Shown piece by piece: positions 24,372 to 34,460 of a stretch of DNA of 64,000 bases (the first letter of the stretch is position 1; every line of letters begins with the position of its first letter). The position numbers were made by a program, and so were the translations under genes. The stretch comes from Microcebus murinus (Eukaryota > Chordata > Mammalia > Primates > Cheirogaleidae), in assembly GCF_040939455.1 (NCBI RefSeq), contig NC_134112.1, positions 18,750,501 through 18,814,500 of the forward strand. Direction: 5' to 3'. A model generated the notes under the pieces. It ran no database searches. It saw nothing but the letters and a program-made list of their open reading frames with translations, and was not told the origin of the DNA.

Positions 24372-24664
24372 TTTTAAAAATTGAGACAGGGTCTCTCACT
24401 CTGTTGCCCAGGCTACAGTACAGTAGTATCATCATAGCTCACTGCAACCTCAAACTCTTGCGCTCAAACAATCCTCCTGCCCCAGCCTCCTGAGCAGCTG
24501 GGACTACAGGTGTGCACCACCACACTCAGCTAATCTTTTTATTTTTTATGGAGATGTGTTCTCACTAGGTTACCCAGATTGGTCTTAAACTCCTGGCCTT
24601 AAGTGACCCTTTCACCTAGGCCTCCCAAAGTGCTAAGATTATAGGTGTGAGCCACTGTGCCCAG
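24372..24664 (-). mobile_element. AluJ-like SINE
   Basis: A reverse-oriented dimeric Alu from TTGAGACAGGGTCTCTCACT to GTGAGCCACTGTGCCCAG, without the strepsirrhine linker block and with many substitutions, so older. Flanked by a 9-bp duplication TAAGTAATT at 24363-24371 and 24669-24677. Confidence 0.85.
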
Positions 24665-24771
24665 TATGTAAGTAATTACTGACCAAATGTTTGTTTTTTC
24701 CCAATAGAGTTGCCTGAGGGCAAGGCACCTGTTTTGTCTATCTCTGAACTCCCAGTGTCTAAGGTAATACA

Positions 24772-25455
24772 GTCAACCTTCCCCATCTGTGGGTTCCTCA
24801 TCTGCAGATTCAACCAACTGTGAATTGAAAATATTTGAGGCCAGGAGCGGTGGCTCACACCTGTAATCCTAGCATTCTGGGGGGGCGTGGTAGGTGGATT
24901 GTTTGAGCTCAGGAGTTTTTAAGACCAGCCTGAGCTCTTAAGAGCGAGACTCTGTCTCCAAGAAAAAATAAAAAGAAATTAGCCGGACAACTAAAAATAT
25001 ATAGAAAAAAATAGCCAGGCATGGTTGTACATGCCTGTAGTCCCAGCTACTCAGGAGTCTGAAGCAGGAGGATTGCTTGAGCCCAGGTTTTGAGGTTGCT
25101 GTGAGCTAGGCTGACACCATGGCACCCTAGCCCGGGCAACAGAGTAAGACTCTGTCTCAAAAATAAAAATTTAAAGAAAATATTTGGAAAAAAAATAGAT
25201 GATTGCTTATATACTGAACATGTTAGGCATTTTTCTTGTTTTTATTCCCTAAACAATATAGTACAACAACTATTTACATAGCATTTATATTGTATTAGTA
25301 TTATAGGTAATATAGAGATAATTTAAAGTATACAAGTGGATGTGCATAAGTTACATGTAAAAACTGTACCATTTTATATTGGTGACTTAACACCCATGGA
25401 TTTTGGTATCTGAGAGGGGTCCTGAAACCAGTCCCTCATGGATACTGAGTGACGA
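24772..25455. mobile_element. Tigger-type MITE, split by an Alu
   Basis: The left piece (24772-24838) starts CAGTCAACCTTCCCCATCTG and the right piece (25176-25455) ends GATACTGAGTGACGATTC. Together they give the same order of blocks as the element at 3483-3795, including AGATAATTTAAAGTATACAA and TTTTGGTATCTGAG. It contains no transposase frame. Confidence 0.85.
24839..25175 (+). mobile_element. strepsirrhine-type Alu inserted into the Tigger element
   Basis: A forward Alu beginning GGCCAGGAGCGGTGGCTCAC, with the linker TTAGCCGGACAACTAAAAAT, TATATAGAAAAAAATAGCC typical of lemur Alus, and ending in a degraded A-rich tail. An 11-bp duplication GAAAATATTTG flanks it at 24827-24837 and 25176-25186, both inside Tigger sequence. 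Confidence 0.93.
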
Positions 25456-26425
25456 TTCTACTTGGTCAAACCAATCTGTCATTCTCAAGATAGCAGGGTG
25501 AAGGGATGCCTATTGTAATAGGGAGGGAAAGAATATAGTTTAAAAGCATGTATTTCACATTAGCATGCTTTGACTGTTTATAGACATCATATTAATTTTA
25601 AAATTCAAATTAAATTGAATAAGAGTAAGAAATATTTATATTTATCCTTAAGTGTTAGGATTTACAAGCCTAAAATCATTTATAGTAATATTGATTGGAT
25701 TATCACATTAGTTTACCAGCCTCAGGACAGTAATAAATCCTCTTTGGCTTTCTAGTACTGGTATGGGCTTCAACCCAGAGAAAGCAGCTGTAGTCTCACT
25801 GCTGACAGGACTGCCGTATCTTCTAGAAGTATCCAGAGGCAGTAATCACATGTGACTGCCTGATTGAGAATTCTAGTAGATAGGGCTGGATCCATTTATC
25901 CCATGAATGGTGCCCTCTGCCCGGTGCACCCTGCAGAAGCTCTCTGTGGTTGTGCTTTTATAATCAGCATCAGGACACATATGGAGAGCAGAGATGTGAC
26001 TGTTAACATTGTGCTTTGCTCAATGCCTGCCTGGTTTCCTGGGGCTCAGAAGTGGTTGATCCCAAGGCCTGGGATGTGGAATGTGGCAGCACAGGAAGGG
26101 AAAGAGACAGGCCTTGGATGTTGTTTGCTTCCGTTCTAAAGACCTGTCCGTGCATCCCTTCAACATGGCTTATCATGGTGTCAGGAATCCTCCCAAATTA
26201 TGGCACCTTTAAAATCCAAACCCAATGGTTGGTGAATAAGGATTAAGACTGCATCCACCCAAATCCCTTCACATGGATTTATTGAGGCTGGAGCAATAAA
26301 CTTGTTATACAGATTGCTCCTTGGTATGCTCTTTCATTGAACAAACTATTTATTGACATTTTTCTGCTATGTGTCAGGTACTGCACTAGGCATAGCAGGA
26401 CCTGGAGTTGTGCCTAAGTGACTGA
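25456..26425. other. unassigned intron 1 sequence
   Basis: Open frames 25864-26139 and 26016-26246 overlap and have no recognisable domain. The section near 26165-26230 may be an old LTR or MER fragment, but I cannot name it. Confidence 0.4.
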
Positions 26426-26429
26426 CATC

Positions 26430-26560
26430 TAGTGTTTGTCTGTGTCTGTGTGTGTGTGTACCTGTGTGTGTATATATCTGTGTCTCTGTGTGTCCGTGTG
26501 TATGTACTCATGGCTGTATGTATGTTTGTGCATATGTGCGTGTGTAGGCAAACACGCATG
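26430..26560 (+). repeat. degenerate TG-rich microsatellite
   Basis: Runs of TG broken by TC, TA and CA (TGTGTCTGTGTGTGTGTGTA and similar) extend over about 130 bp. Alternating purine-pyrimidine sequence of this type can adopt Z-DNA. It creates long open frames on both strands that are not genes. Confidence 0.85.
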
Positions 26561-27598
26561 TAAGGAGATGAATCGTGTTGCACAGAGATTCCAGATGCCT
26601 CAGGAACACAGGTATAGTGATGACACTGGACTACTAAACCAATCTGAAGCTTGCATCAAAGAAGGGGAGATTGAGTTTAGAGTGATAACAGAAGAAAAAG
26701 GCGTGAAAAAGGCATATCCAACAGGGTAAACAGAATCTTCTGTTCTTGGACTGTGGTGAGACACTCACTGCAACGTGGTCCAGGTTGAGGAGAGGAGCAA
26801 AGGGGGCCCAGGAATTTGGGTTTTATCCTGCAGAAGGTGAGGACCAAAGCTTTAAAGCCATGCACTATGTCCCCCACACGGGGGCATTTCCCATGCCTGT
26901 CAGATTCTTGCCAGTGCAGGTGAGCCAAAGTTATGTGTCACTTCAGGCCAAAGCCAATAAGAGCTTGCCATCTCCCCTGGAAGCCACTTGGTCAAGAAAG
27001 TGTAGCTACAAGTTGGCCTGTTTGCAACCACAATGTGAGAGAGAAATAATCGTTTGGTGTGTTAATCCACTGAGATTCAGAATTTGGTTTTTACTGCTGC
27101 TGTGCCTGACCTATCATGACTAAAATCAGCTTAGGATCCTTTTTCTTTTCTTTCCTTTTTATTTTATTAATTTATTTTTTTAGGAAGTTAACACTTTAAC
27201 TTCTCTCATCTTTTCATATCTAGTTTAAAAAAAAAAATGCTATCTTAACCCCCCTTGGAGATGATAGGAAGTTCAACTGTGATGATACAAAATCACATTG
27301 CAAACTATAATGTGCGACAAGAGTAAGAGATCCATCACTTTTAGGCAGCCATCAATATTGCCTAAGTGGGAAAACAAGAACCTTGATTATTGCTTACAAC
27401 CTCATCACGACCTTGGGTTTTGCCATCTGTGGCCGGGAAAAAGCTTTTTGCCACAGAAGAAGCCAATTCTTTCTCTCTCTGGGCAGGGCATAATTTCTCC
27501 TCTCTGCAAATAGCCTTTCATGTAGTGGGCCATTAAGCTTGCCTAGATAATAGTCAGGTATAATATCAGGATGATAAAGTAAGAAATGGAATCTTCCC
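26561..27598. other. unassigned intron 1 sequence
   Basis: The 125-codon plus-strand frame at 26746-27123 shows no domain. The GGAATTTGGGTTTTATCCTG block at about 26810 may belong to an ancient repeat. Nothing else is recognised. Confidence 0.4.

Positions 27599-27601
<3 letters not shown>

Positions 27602-27648
<47 letters not shown>
27602..27648. repeat. (TA)n microsatellite, about 22 units
   Basis: A nearly pure AT-dinucleotide run in intron 1. Its purity suggests it is young and length-variable. Confidence 0.97.
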
Positions 27649-27649
<1 letters not shown>

Positions 27650-27879
27650 TAGTCTACAGTTTTTCATGATCTAGTTAAAAAAGAAAACAAAAGAAGCAGT
27701 TCAATCCACCACCAGTGTCTGAGGGCAAGGTGCATATTAAAGCTGTGCTGAAGTGCTTCGGCTTGCAGCGTCTCTCCAAGCGTGTTTAGAAGCTGCTTCT
27801 GTATAGGTAATATTGGCTTCTCACCGCTCAGTTGTAGCCTTCAGAAAAGAGAGAAATGACTAATTCTTGGGAACATAAT

Positions 27880-28110
27880 AGCTAACATTGACTATTACTC
27901 TGGGCCACTTGCTGTTCTTAAAGGCTTTACAAGCATTTTGTCATTTGACTTTTCACAACAACCCTCTGAAGAACATTCAGTTATTAGCCTTGTTTGTTGA
28001 ATGAGCAAACTGAGGCACAGGTAGAAGTGAACCGCCCCCAAGTCACGCAGCTAGATGGTGGTGGCCCTGGGATTTGGCCCCAGCAGTCTGGCCCTAAAGC
28101 CTCACGGAAC
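27880..28110 (+). repeat. MIR SINE
   Basis: Nearly full length: ATAATAGCTAACATTGACTA, TTTACAAGCATTTTGTCATT, CACAACAACCCTCTGAAGAA, GCAAACTGAGGCACAG, AAGTCACGCAGCTAGATGG and CCTGGGATTTGGCCCCAG follow the consensus in order. Confidence 0.9.
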
Positions 28111-28715
28111 TGGTGGAGAAAGCTCAAGGCTGAGTTCACCTGGGTTGACGAAGCCGCCTTCTCTGCAATCGGTGGACTGACCGGTCCAGAGAGAAGCTAA
28201 GTCTAGTTATAGAAAAACAAAGTTCAATTTCTTGTCTGCTTGAGTGCACCGCTTGAAACATTCTTACTCACTGTATCAACAGGAAATCATTTCAAGGATG
28301 ACAGAGTGACATTTTGAAGCCTTAAAGGATGTGCTGCTTCCCACTTCCTTGATACAACCTTGCCCAGCCCAGGCAGCTCCCGCCCCTACCCAACTGCCCT
28401 CGGGGTGCAACCTCAGCTCCACCAAGGCAGACTGGGAGGAGCAAGTCAGCTCTGAGCTTTCAAAATACCCCCCGGAGGCGATCATAAGAAGCTTGAAGAG
28501 AAATGGCTCTTGCCTTTTGAACATTCAGAGCAGAGAGCCCAGAATAATAAATTGGGAGGAGCATTGTGTGGTCAATTTCCCAGGACAGAGAAGGGAGGCT
28601 GAGGGAGACGGAAGGGTTAGGAGGTCCAGTAGTGGTGTAGCATCCTGGAATAGATGCGGGGGAGCTCAGACACCTATGAGATGGCATTGGATTGCCCCCC
28701 TCTAAGGGTTAGCAC
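28111..28715. other. unassigned intron 1 sequence
   Basis: The 124-codon plus-strand frame at 28331-28705 overlaps minus-strand frames, runs into the GA tract and shows no domain. I do not support it as a gene. Confidence 0.4.
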
Positions 28716-28717
28716 AA

Positions 28718-28725
28718 AGAGAGAA

Positions 28726-28760
<35 letters not shown>

Positions 28761-28763
28761 AAG
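28718..28763 (+). repeat. (GA)n/(GAAA)n purine tract
   Basis: About 46 bases made only of G and A. Such homopurine mirror-like tracts can form triplex (H-DNA). Confidence 0.95.
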
Positions 28764-31375
28764 GACATCTGCTAAACTTGAGGAGCACAGGATCAGAAGG
28801 GTGCTGAGGTCTACATACTGTGTAGGGGCTGAGGAAGGGCAGCCTCCCGGATTTTCTCAGGTATTTGGAGGTGGGAGTCGGACAATTTAGATGGCTATGT
28901 GGCAGGAGAGAGGGTCAGAGATAATGTCACTATGTTTCTACTGCCCAGAAATGAGTGGGGAGCAGTCAGACTTGCCATTGCTAGTAAGGATGTGGAAATT
29001 TAGTCTGGATTGAGAAAGGGAGAGAGGGTGATTTGAGCACCAGGTACCTGGAGAGAGAAAGCAGTGTGGTCCTGACATGGGTCAGATGGGGACCCAGGCA
29101 AGGGTCCAGAACAAGGATGACCATGTCTAAGGGGCACACAGGCCTTGTTTCAGCTGAGGCTAATTTTCCCAGGTTCCTTACAAGATCAAGCCTCCTCCAC
29201 CACCCGCTTCCCATCCCCTCCCACAGGAAGACCCTACAAAGCAATGGCCCTAGAGTTAGATGCTTTCCCTAAACCGAGGAATATGAAAACTCTTCCTAGT
29301 CTGAAATGCTCTGCAATGACTGGGTTTGCTCTGAACTAGCTAAGATTGTGTTTCCTGCCATCCAATGTATTAGTAATGCCAAGAGCAGTTTAATTGAGGA
29401 AAATTTCATTTTTCACACAGTAGTGTCTATCGCTTTAAGAAAGGCTAGAAGGAAATTGCGTGCTATCCTCTGCCTTTCTCATTCGCATGGAGTGAAATCG
29501 GACATGCTGCGTGGTGGCAGGTTGGGGATTGGAAAGTGGAGTGCCAGGTGTGGGGAGCAGAACAAGCCAAGCAGAAGAAATCAAACCTTTAATAATTGTT
29601 TCACTGAGTAAAACTGGTAGTAATTCCCTTAGGAACAGCCACAGTGTTCAGCTGTAGAAACTCAAACTGAACATACTGAGCGAGACTAATTAGAAGAGGA
29701 TAAAAATTACGTGATGTACATGCAAGCCTCCTCGTGACAAATTTCAGGAAATGCATGGGAAGGTCGGGAATTTAGGGCTCCTGGACTCCGGGAAGGGCAG
29801 CCCTACCACCATCCTGGGTCCAGGGCAGGAAGGGAGACAAAGGAGCCCTGGAGAGCCGGGGAGGGTGGGGAGGGGGCACAGGGAAGCAGGCAAGTGGGCA
29901 GAGAGGAGTTGAGGTGACAGTCAGAGGTGCAAATGCCAGTATCCAGAAGGTAGAACGAGGTCATAAAAATGAGTTGTCAACCTAACCATAATGAAAACAA
30001 GCACAGCCTACTTAAGCTCCTTAAACTGAGCTCTTGCAAAAACATAGTGTGAGATAATTGGGACATGCCTTGAACTGAAATTGGTTTTGTTATATTCATG
30101 GAGGAAGGATATGTTAAGAAAATTAACAGTAAAAGAGTGTGGTGGAAGGGAGAGTACACAAACAAAGGGAACAAGCTGTGTCCAATCACCCTCAAGCACA
30201 GAGAAGCAAAGATTTACATATAAACAATGGTTATACTAATCACATATCATTTGTAACTACCCACTGAAGGAGGCTCAACAAAAGATAGTCATTAGGGGAT
30301 ATTTAGCAGTGTGGGTTCATGTTTCTCTCTTCTACAAAGAGTAATAAAATTGAGTTTCATTTGCATTATTTTATAATTTAGGTAGTTTACTAATTCAGAC
30401 AGGTATCCCTTCCAGTGACTTCTAATTAGGTTTCCCATCATGAAGAATCAGAGATTCGGGAAACATTGTTAGTGAATTCACTGGCAAAATTAAGTGCTTT
30501 GTGTGAGTTTTGTGTTTGTCTTCCATTTGGACAACCATATACTCAGATGCCCCATTCATTTTCTGATGAGCTAGGTCCCAGCCTCCTTAAATCCACTTCC
30601 AGCGGATTCTGGAAGCCCATATAAGTTCTTAATGCTGGGGCGTAGGAATTGAGGAGGTGAGATGGATGTGACTTTGAAAATACAAGAAATTGGGAACAAA
30701 ATGGAAAAATAAAAACCAGTGTCTGAGCTGAGAACTTTGAACCCAAGACCGAATAGCGTTAGTCAAACCAAACCCACGATAGAGGAGGGGTAGGTGGTCT
30801 CACCCGCAACCTTCCTGCTGATTTCCAAGAGCCCAAAGTGCTTAGGTTGGCAGAGTAGGTTAGAGTGGTGAAAATAGAAGCTAGGATTTGATGGTGGAGA
30901 CAGGAAGAAGGAAAAGGTTCTGAACCTGTGAAGGGGATGCCAGTAAGAACTAGACCCCCAAGAGAGTTTAGGGGTTCAGAGGAGAAGAACTAGAGTGTGA
31001 GGTGGAAAGCTAAGGTAGACGCCCAGGCATGTGGACCAAGCAGGGCAGCTAAGACTAGGTAAGGCTGCACCATGGTGGGTACGGATCCTCCAGGGCTAAC
31101 CCAAGCTGGACAGCAGCCCACAGTGCCACAACTCATTCTATACCCCACCCACCAGGATCTGTAATTTACCTGGGTCCCAGTGGCTTAGAAATGGGGTAGG
31201 GATGAGCTGATCATAGGATTTGGGTGAGTACAGCTGGTAGAGACCAGGGAGAGGAGAGGTTGCGGGGTAGAACTGTGGTTCACAAGACTCTCCCCCGCCC
31301 CACCTCTGGCACAGGGAGAGCAAGCTGTCTGTTGCCCATTTTGACAAAGTTTGGCAATTGACAGGAAAACACCAC
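28764..31375. other. unassigned intron 1 sequence, moderately GC-rich
   Basis: A long stretch with few recognisable repeats. It holds a strong G-quadruplex motif at 29858-29876. Open frames of up to 103 codons exist on both strands, but none shows a domain or a plausible start context. Confidence 0.45.
29858..29876 (+). other. G-quadruplex motif with one-base loops
   Basis: Four G runs of 4, 3, 4 and 5 separated by single bases A, T and A. Short loops favour a very stable parallel quadruplex. The G-rich strand is the NPSR1 template strand. Confidence 0.7.
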
Positions 31376-31379
31376 CACA

Positions 31380-31700
31380 CTTCGTTTATGCAGTAAATGT
31401 TTATTGGTATCTTAGCATGGCGCTGGGGCCTAAAGAGAACATGAAACACAAGGCATTCCTTTCACCCAAAGAGCTTAATGACTGTAACACATTTACCCAA
31501 CACATGTTGAAGCAGCAGTTTAAAGCAGAGTTGCATTGTGTGGCAAGAAGAGAGGTACAGTCAGTGACAGCTGAAACTCAGAGGAGGAATGAGTCAGGGA
31601 GGGCTTCGTGGAGGAAGCCACTGAAGCTGAGCCTTAAAGAATGGGTAGAATTTAAATAAACGCAGTTGAAGATGGGAGGCAGGTCTGGATGGAAAGCTAC
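31380..31700 (+). repeat. ancient interspersed repeat, unnamed
   Basis: GTAAATGTTTATTGGTATCT, an AAAGAGCTTAATGACTG block, then GTCAGGGAGGGCTTCGTGGA, GGAAGCCACTGAAGCTGAGC and CTTAAAGAATGGGTAGAATT. The blocks follow an old repeat family, probably the one also found at 15850-16260. Confidence 0.5.
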
Positions 31701-32195
31701 CCCAGGGGGTGTGAGAATTAAATGAGATACTTCACAGAGCTCACTTGCTAAGTGAGTCTTGCTAAGACTCTTGGCACCAAAAATGCCCGGAGCAAATGAG
31801 AGGTGTGGCTACCACTGTTGCTATTATTTCTGCTACTTTCACCATTTTTATTTTTGTGCTATTTTTGCTGCTTTCGGTAAAGGCAGTGGGGATTAAAAGG
31901 ACACATTTGAGAGATTGCAAAGGGGCAGAGTTTTGACTTACTTCTTCAGAAATACGTGGAACAAAAGGACTCTCAGTAAACAATCATTTGCATTAGAACA
32001 GTTTCTGTATCAACAGTGCATCAAAACTACTTGAGCTCAAAGGTGACCAAGGAAAAAAGTTACACTAAGAAATTTAAGCTAGGTTTCCACAGAGACTACC
32101 ACTGATCGCTGTGCAACTAAAAATCACTATGTTTTAGTTAATGAATGTATCTCTCAAAAAATGAGGTGGAACATTCTGAGCTCCTGGCAAGACAT
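31701..32195. other. unassigned intron 1 sequence
   Basis: AATTAAATGAGATACTTCAC at about 31716 may be a short MIR remnant. Nothing else is recognised. Confidence 0.4.
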
Positions 32196-33840
32196 AATTC
32201 CTCTCTTCCTGCTTATCTCTTTGTCCAGTGGTCTAGCTGTTTTGCTGCAAACATGTCAGTAGGAATGAGATAAAGATGATGTGATTCTTTTTAGTGCCTA
32301 GAGATGATGTTGCTAGTTCAGAGAGGACAAACACTTGTAGAGAGCCAGCCAGCCGGGATTTGTTTGTTCACATATTCAAAGCATCCCCTTAGGTGCTGTA
32401 TTCAAAAACCGGCAAATGAGATTTCAGCCGAGACTGATTATGGCCCGAGTCTCAGAACAACTGCCTCACTGTTGATTATTACCCCCTTTGTGACGGTCAG
32501 TCTGTCTCCATTCTGTTTGCTGTCTTGTTCTATAAATATCAAGGAGGCTGCACAGGCAGCGTCACTGAACGGAGTCCTGTGCTTCCCGGGTGCACAAAGC
32601 CTGCCGAGATAGAATCTCTGGATCTGCAGGTTGATTTCATAAAGGGGATTATTGAGTCAACAGTAAATGGCAACAAACTCTAATTTCACTTTCAATGCCA
32701 CGTCTCGGAGCCGAGCAGTTGGGCGGTGCACGTGTGCATGCTTTAGGAGGTGATTCCCAGGGACCGGACCCTGCTGCAGCCAGGAGTGATTTGTGCCGGC
32801 TCTGCTTCGCTACAGAGTCTCTCCAGCCCTCGAGTGCCAGGCTGACTCCCGGGACAGCTCCCTGCTGAAAGTTTTATTCTGAGTGTTCGCAAAGAAGCGA
32901 ACCTCCAGTAGGAGGTGGATGACACAGTAATTCTAACTTATTGTGAAGAAACCAAATCATTTCAAGAACACGGAGAGGATTAAAAAACAACAACAATAAA
33001 GCAACAACTAGAATTTTTCTTGAAGTATTTCCCTTTTTGATATAAAGAACCAGTTTGAGACCTTGAATTATTGCAACAACTAAATGCACCATTAGGCAGT
33101 GTCGGACATAACCTGACAACTCAGTGTTTGGATGCAAGAAGCAAAGAACTATTGCTTTTCAGTTGCCTGCTCTGTTCCTGTTCACAAGATCTTGTTGCAG
33201 AATAGGGCAAAGCACAGTATTGGCTTAATGAAGATCTTTTTTTCAATGTGACCCTTGGATACTTTGAAGCTGAAACTTAACAAACTCTGATTCTTTCATT
33301 TGTCATAGGAAGCAACTTGTTGCAAAAGGTAGTGCCACTAACTACCGTCAAAGAATCAATTTCTCACTGATGTTCAGTGAAAAGGATCAATAAAGAAAGA
33401 CAGCGCTCCCTTGCTGATTGCTGTCTCTCATTCCATCAGTCACTGCCCCCTGGGACATGGGCTTTCTACACCTCTGGTGTTCCTAGCAGGAATCTCACAG
33501 CTCTAACCCCTACTAGAAACAGACATTTCAAGCACTGCTATTAATTAAAGGTGCTTTTGCCTAAGGAAAGGGGGAAAATAAAAATCATTCACTCATAAAT
33601 ATTGCTTATGATTTTCAGCAGCAGCAGAAAAAAAGAACACCTGTATTCATGAGAAACTACAATATGGATCTTTGTACACTAGAGCATGTTGCTTTAGCTC
33701 ATCAGGTTTTTTTAAAATCCTTTTTAGTAAAGAAATAAACAATACCCATTCACAACACTGGCCATGATACTCTAACCGGCTCTATTAAGTGCTTCCCGCC
33801 TCATTATTTCAAGTCAGTGTTCAGAGTGGAAGGCAGGAAA
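32196..33840. other. repeat-poor block of intron 1 next to exon 1
   Basis: I recognise no transposon in these 1.6 kb, unlike the surrounding intron. A section at 32550-32870 is richer in CpG, and holds a TGAGTCAAC AP-1/MARE-like site (32653-32661) and, on the minus strand, GAAAGTGAAATT at 32682-32693, an IRF/ISRE-type core. It is a candidate for conserved regulatory DNA of NPSR1. Conservation has not been tested. Confidence 0.35.
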
Positions 33841-33845
33841 CTTAC

Positions 33846-33992
33846 CTTAAAGGAGTAGTAGAAGGAGCCCCACTCCTCTCCTTCCACCACTTCAGTGACA
33901 GTCACCGTTTCAGTGCAAGCCACTGGAGAAGAATCCAGCGTCTGCGTGGTCCCGCTGGAATTGGGGCTGCCCTCTGTGAGGTGGGCTGCCAT
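33846..33992 (-). CDS. NPSR1: NPSR1 exon 1: start codon and extracellular N-terminus
   Basis: This exon encodes residues 1-49 of the neuropeptide S receptor, the extracellular tail that precedes helix 1. The frame starts MAAHLTEGSPNSSG and includes TLDSSPVACTETVT, EVVEG and ends WGSFYYSFK. These blocks match human NPSR1 closely from residue 15 on. The start is supported by strong Kozak context (GCCATGG), by an in-frame TGA one codon upstream, and by the same 49-codon length I recall for human. The donor GTAAG (33841-33845) follows the lysine codon, giving phase 0, which matches exon 2. No cleaved signal peptide is evident, as is usual for class A receptors. An N-glycosylation sequon N-S-S is at residue 11; the human one, from memory, is at residue 4, where this sequence has His. 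Confidence 0.95.
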
Positions 33993-34161
33993 GGCTCAGG
34001 TGGGGCTGAGCCTCGCTGTCCCTGCGCCTGCAGCAGAGTGAGGGAGCCCAGCTCGCCTCCGGAGAGCAGGGAAGCAGCTGCAGCTCAGCACCTCCTCTGC
34101 CTCCCAAGGCTTCTGGCTGGAGCTCGGCTGAGCAGAGGCACAGAGCCCTCCCTGAGCCCAC
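33910..34161 (-). other. overlapping upstream ORF (83 codons, out of frame with NPSR1)
   Basis: An ATG at 34161 opens a frame that passes the receptor start at 33992 and ends inside exon 1 at 33910. Ribosomes using it would miss the receptor start. No domain is visible in the product, and it may simply be a chance frame in GC-rich DNA. Confidence 0.3.
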
Positions 34162-34460
34162 CTCACTGAAGAGCTCTGCCTGACGACAGGAGGATCCACG
34201 TGCTGCTCTCTCCTTGGCAGATATGATCCGATCCAGCAGCCAGCACAGCCCTCACCACCCTGCCGTCCGGACCAGGGCCCAGGCCTTACCCTGAGAGCCC
34301 TCTACGTGGCCCCCTGCCCTGGCCTCCCTGCCCTGGAGTGCTTTTGCTAACTTTCACAATGGACCCCTACCTCTGATCCAGCTTCCACAATACAGGAATT
34401 TGGACTAATTAGCAGGTCCATTAATTCAGGTCATGTTTGCACTTATGAAATCAAATTATA
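33993..34460 (-). promoter_or_regulatory. NPSR1: NPSR1 leader and presumed proximal promoter
   Basis: This GC-rich stretch lies directly upstream of the start codon and must contain the 5' UTR. No canonical TATA box sits close by. The only AT-rich candidate on the minus strand is AATTATAATTTG at about 34449-34460, which would place a start near 34420. The region is not a dense CpG island. An E-box-like CACGTG lies at 34197-34202. The true start cannot be set without transcript data. Confidence 0.4.
33996..34199 (-). other. upstream ORF in the NPSR1 leader (67 codons)
   Basis: An ATG at 34199 opens a 67-codon frame that ends in TGA at 33996-33998, in the receptor's frame and one codon before the receptor ATG. 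The product is low-complexity (Ser, Ala, Arg and Pro rich) with no domain, so if translated it would act by its position. It matters only if transcription starts upstream of 34199. Confidence 0.35.

Larger units (their letters stand above)
9332..33845 (-). other. NPSR1: NPSR1 intron 1 (24,514 bp)
   Basis: It is bounded on the minus strand by donor GTAAG (33841-33845) and by an acceptor with a short pyrimidine tract ending CAG at 9332-9334. The intron is phase 0, joining the lysine codon that ends exon 1 to the threonine codon of exon 2. No further coding exon of NPSR1 is expected or seen within it. In human, an antisense lncRNA (NPSR1-AS1, also called AAA1) overlaps this locus, so plus-strand exons may exist here, but I cannot recognise any from sequence alone. 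Confidence 0.9.

Noticed and set aside
26386..26729. Cys/Val-rich and Thr/His-rich frames on opposite strands
   Set aside because: They come from a degenerate TG microsatellite, which leaves several frames open by composition.
27755..27800. TGCTTCGGCTTGCAG stretch, considered as a U6 snRNA relative
   Set aside because: The U6 5' start and the following conserved blocks are absent.
28331..28705. 124-codon plus-strand frame in intron 1
   Set aside because: No domain, an equally open opposite strand, and an end next to a GA tract. It could be an antisense lncRNA exon, but nothing in the sequence supports coding.
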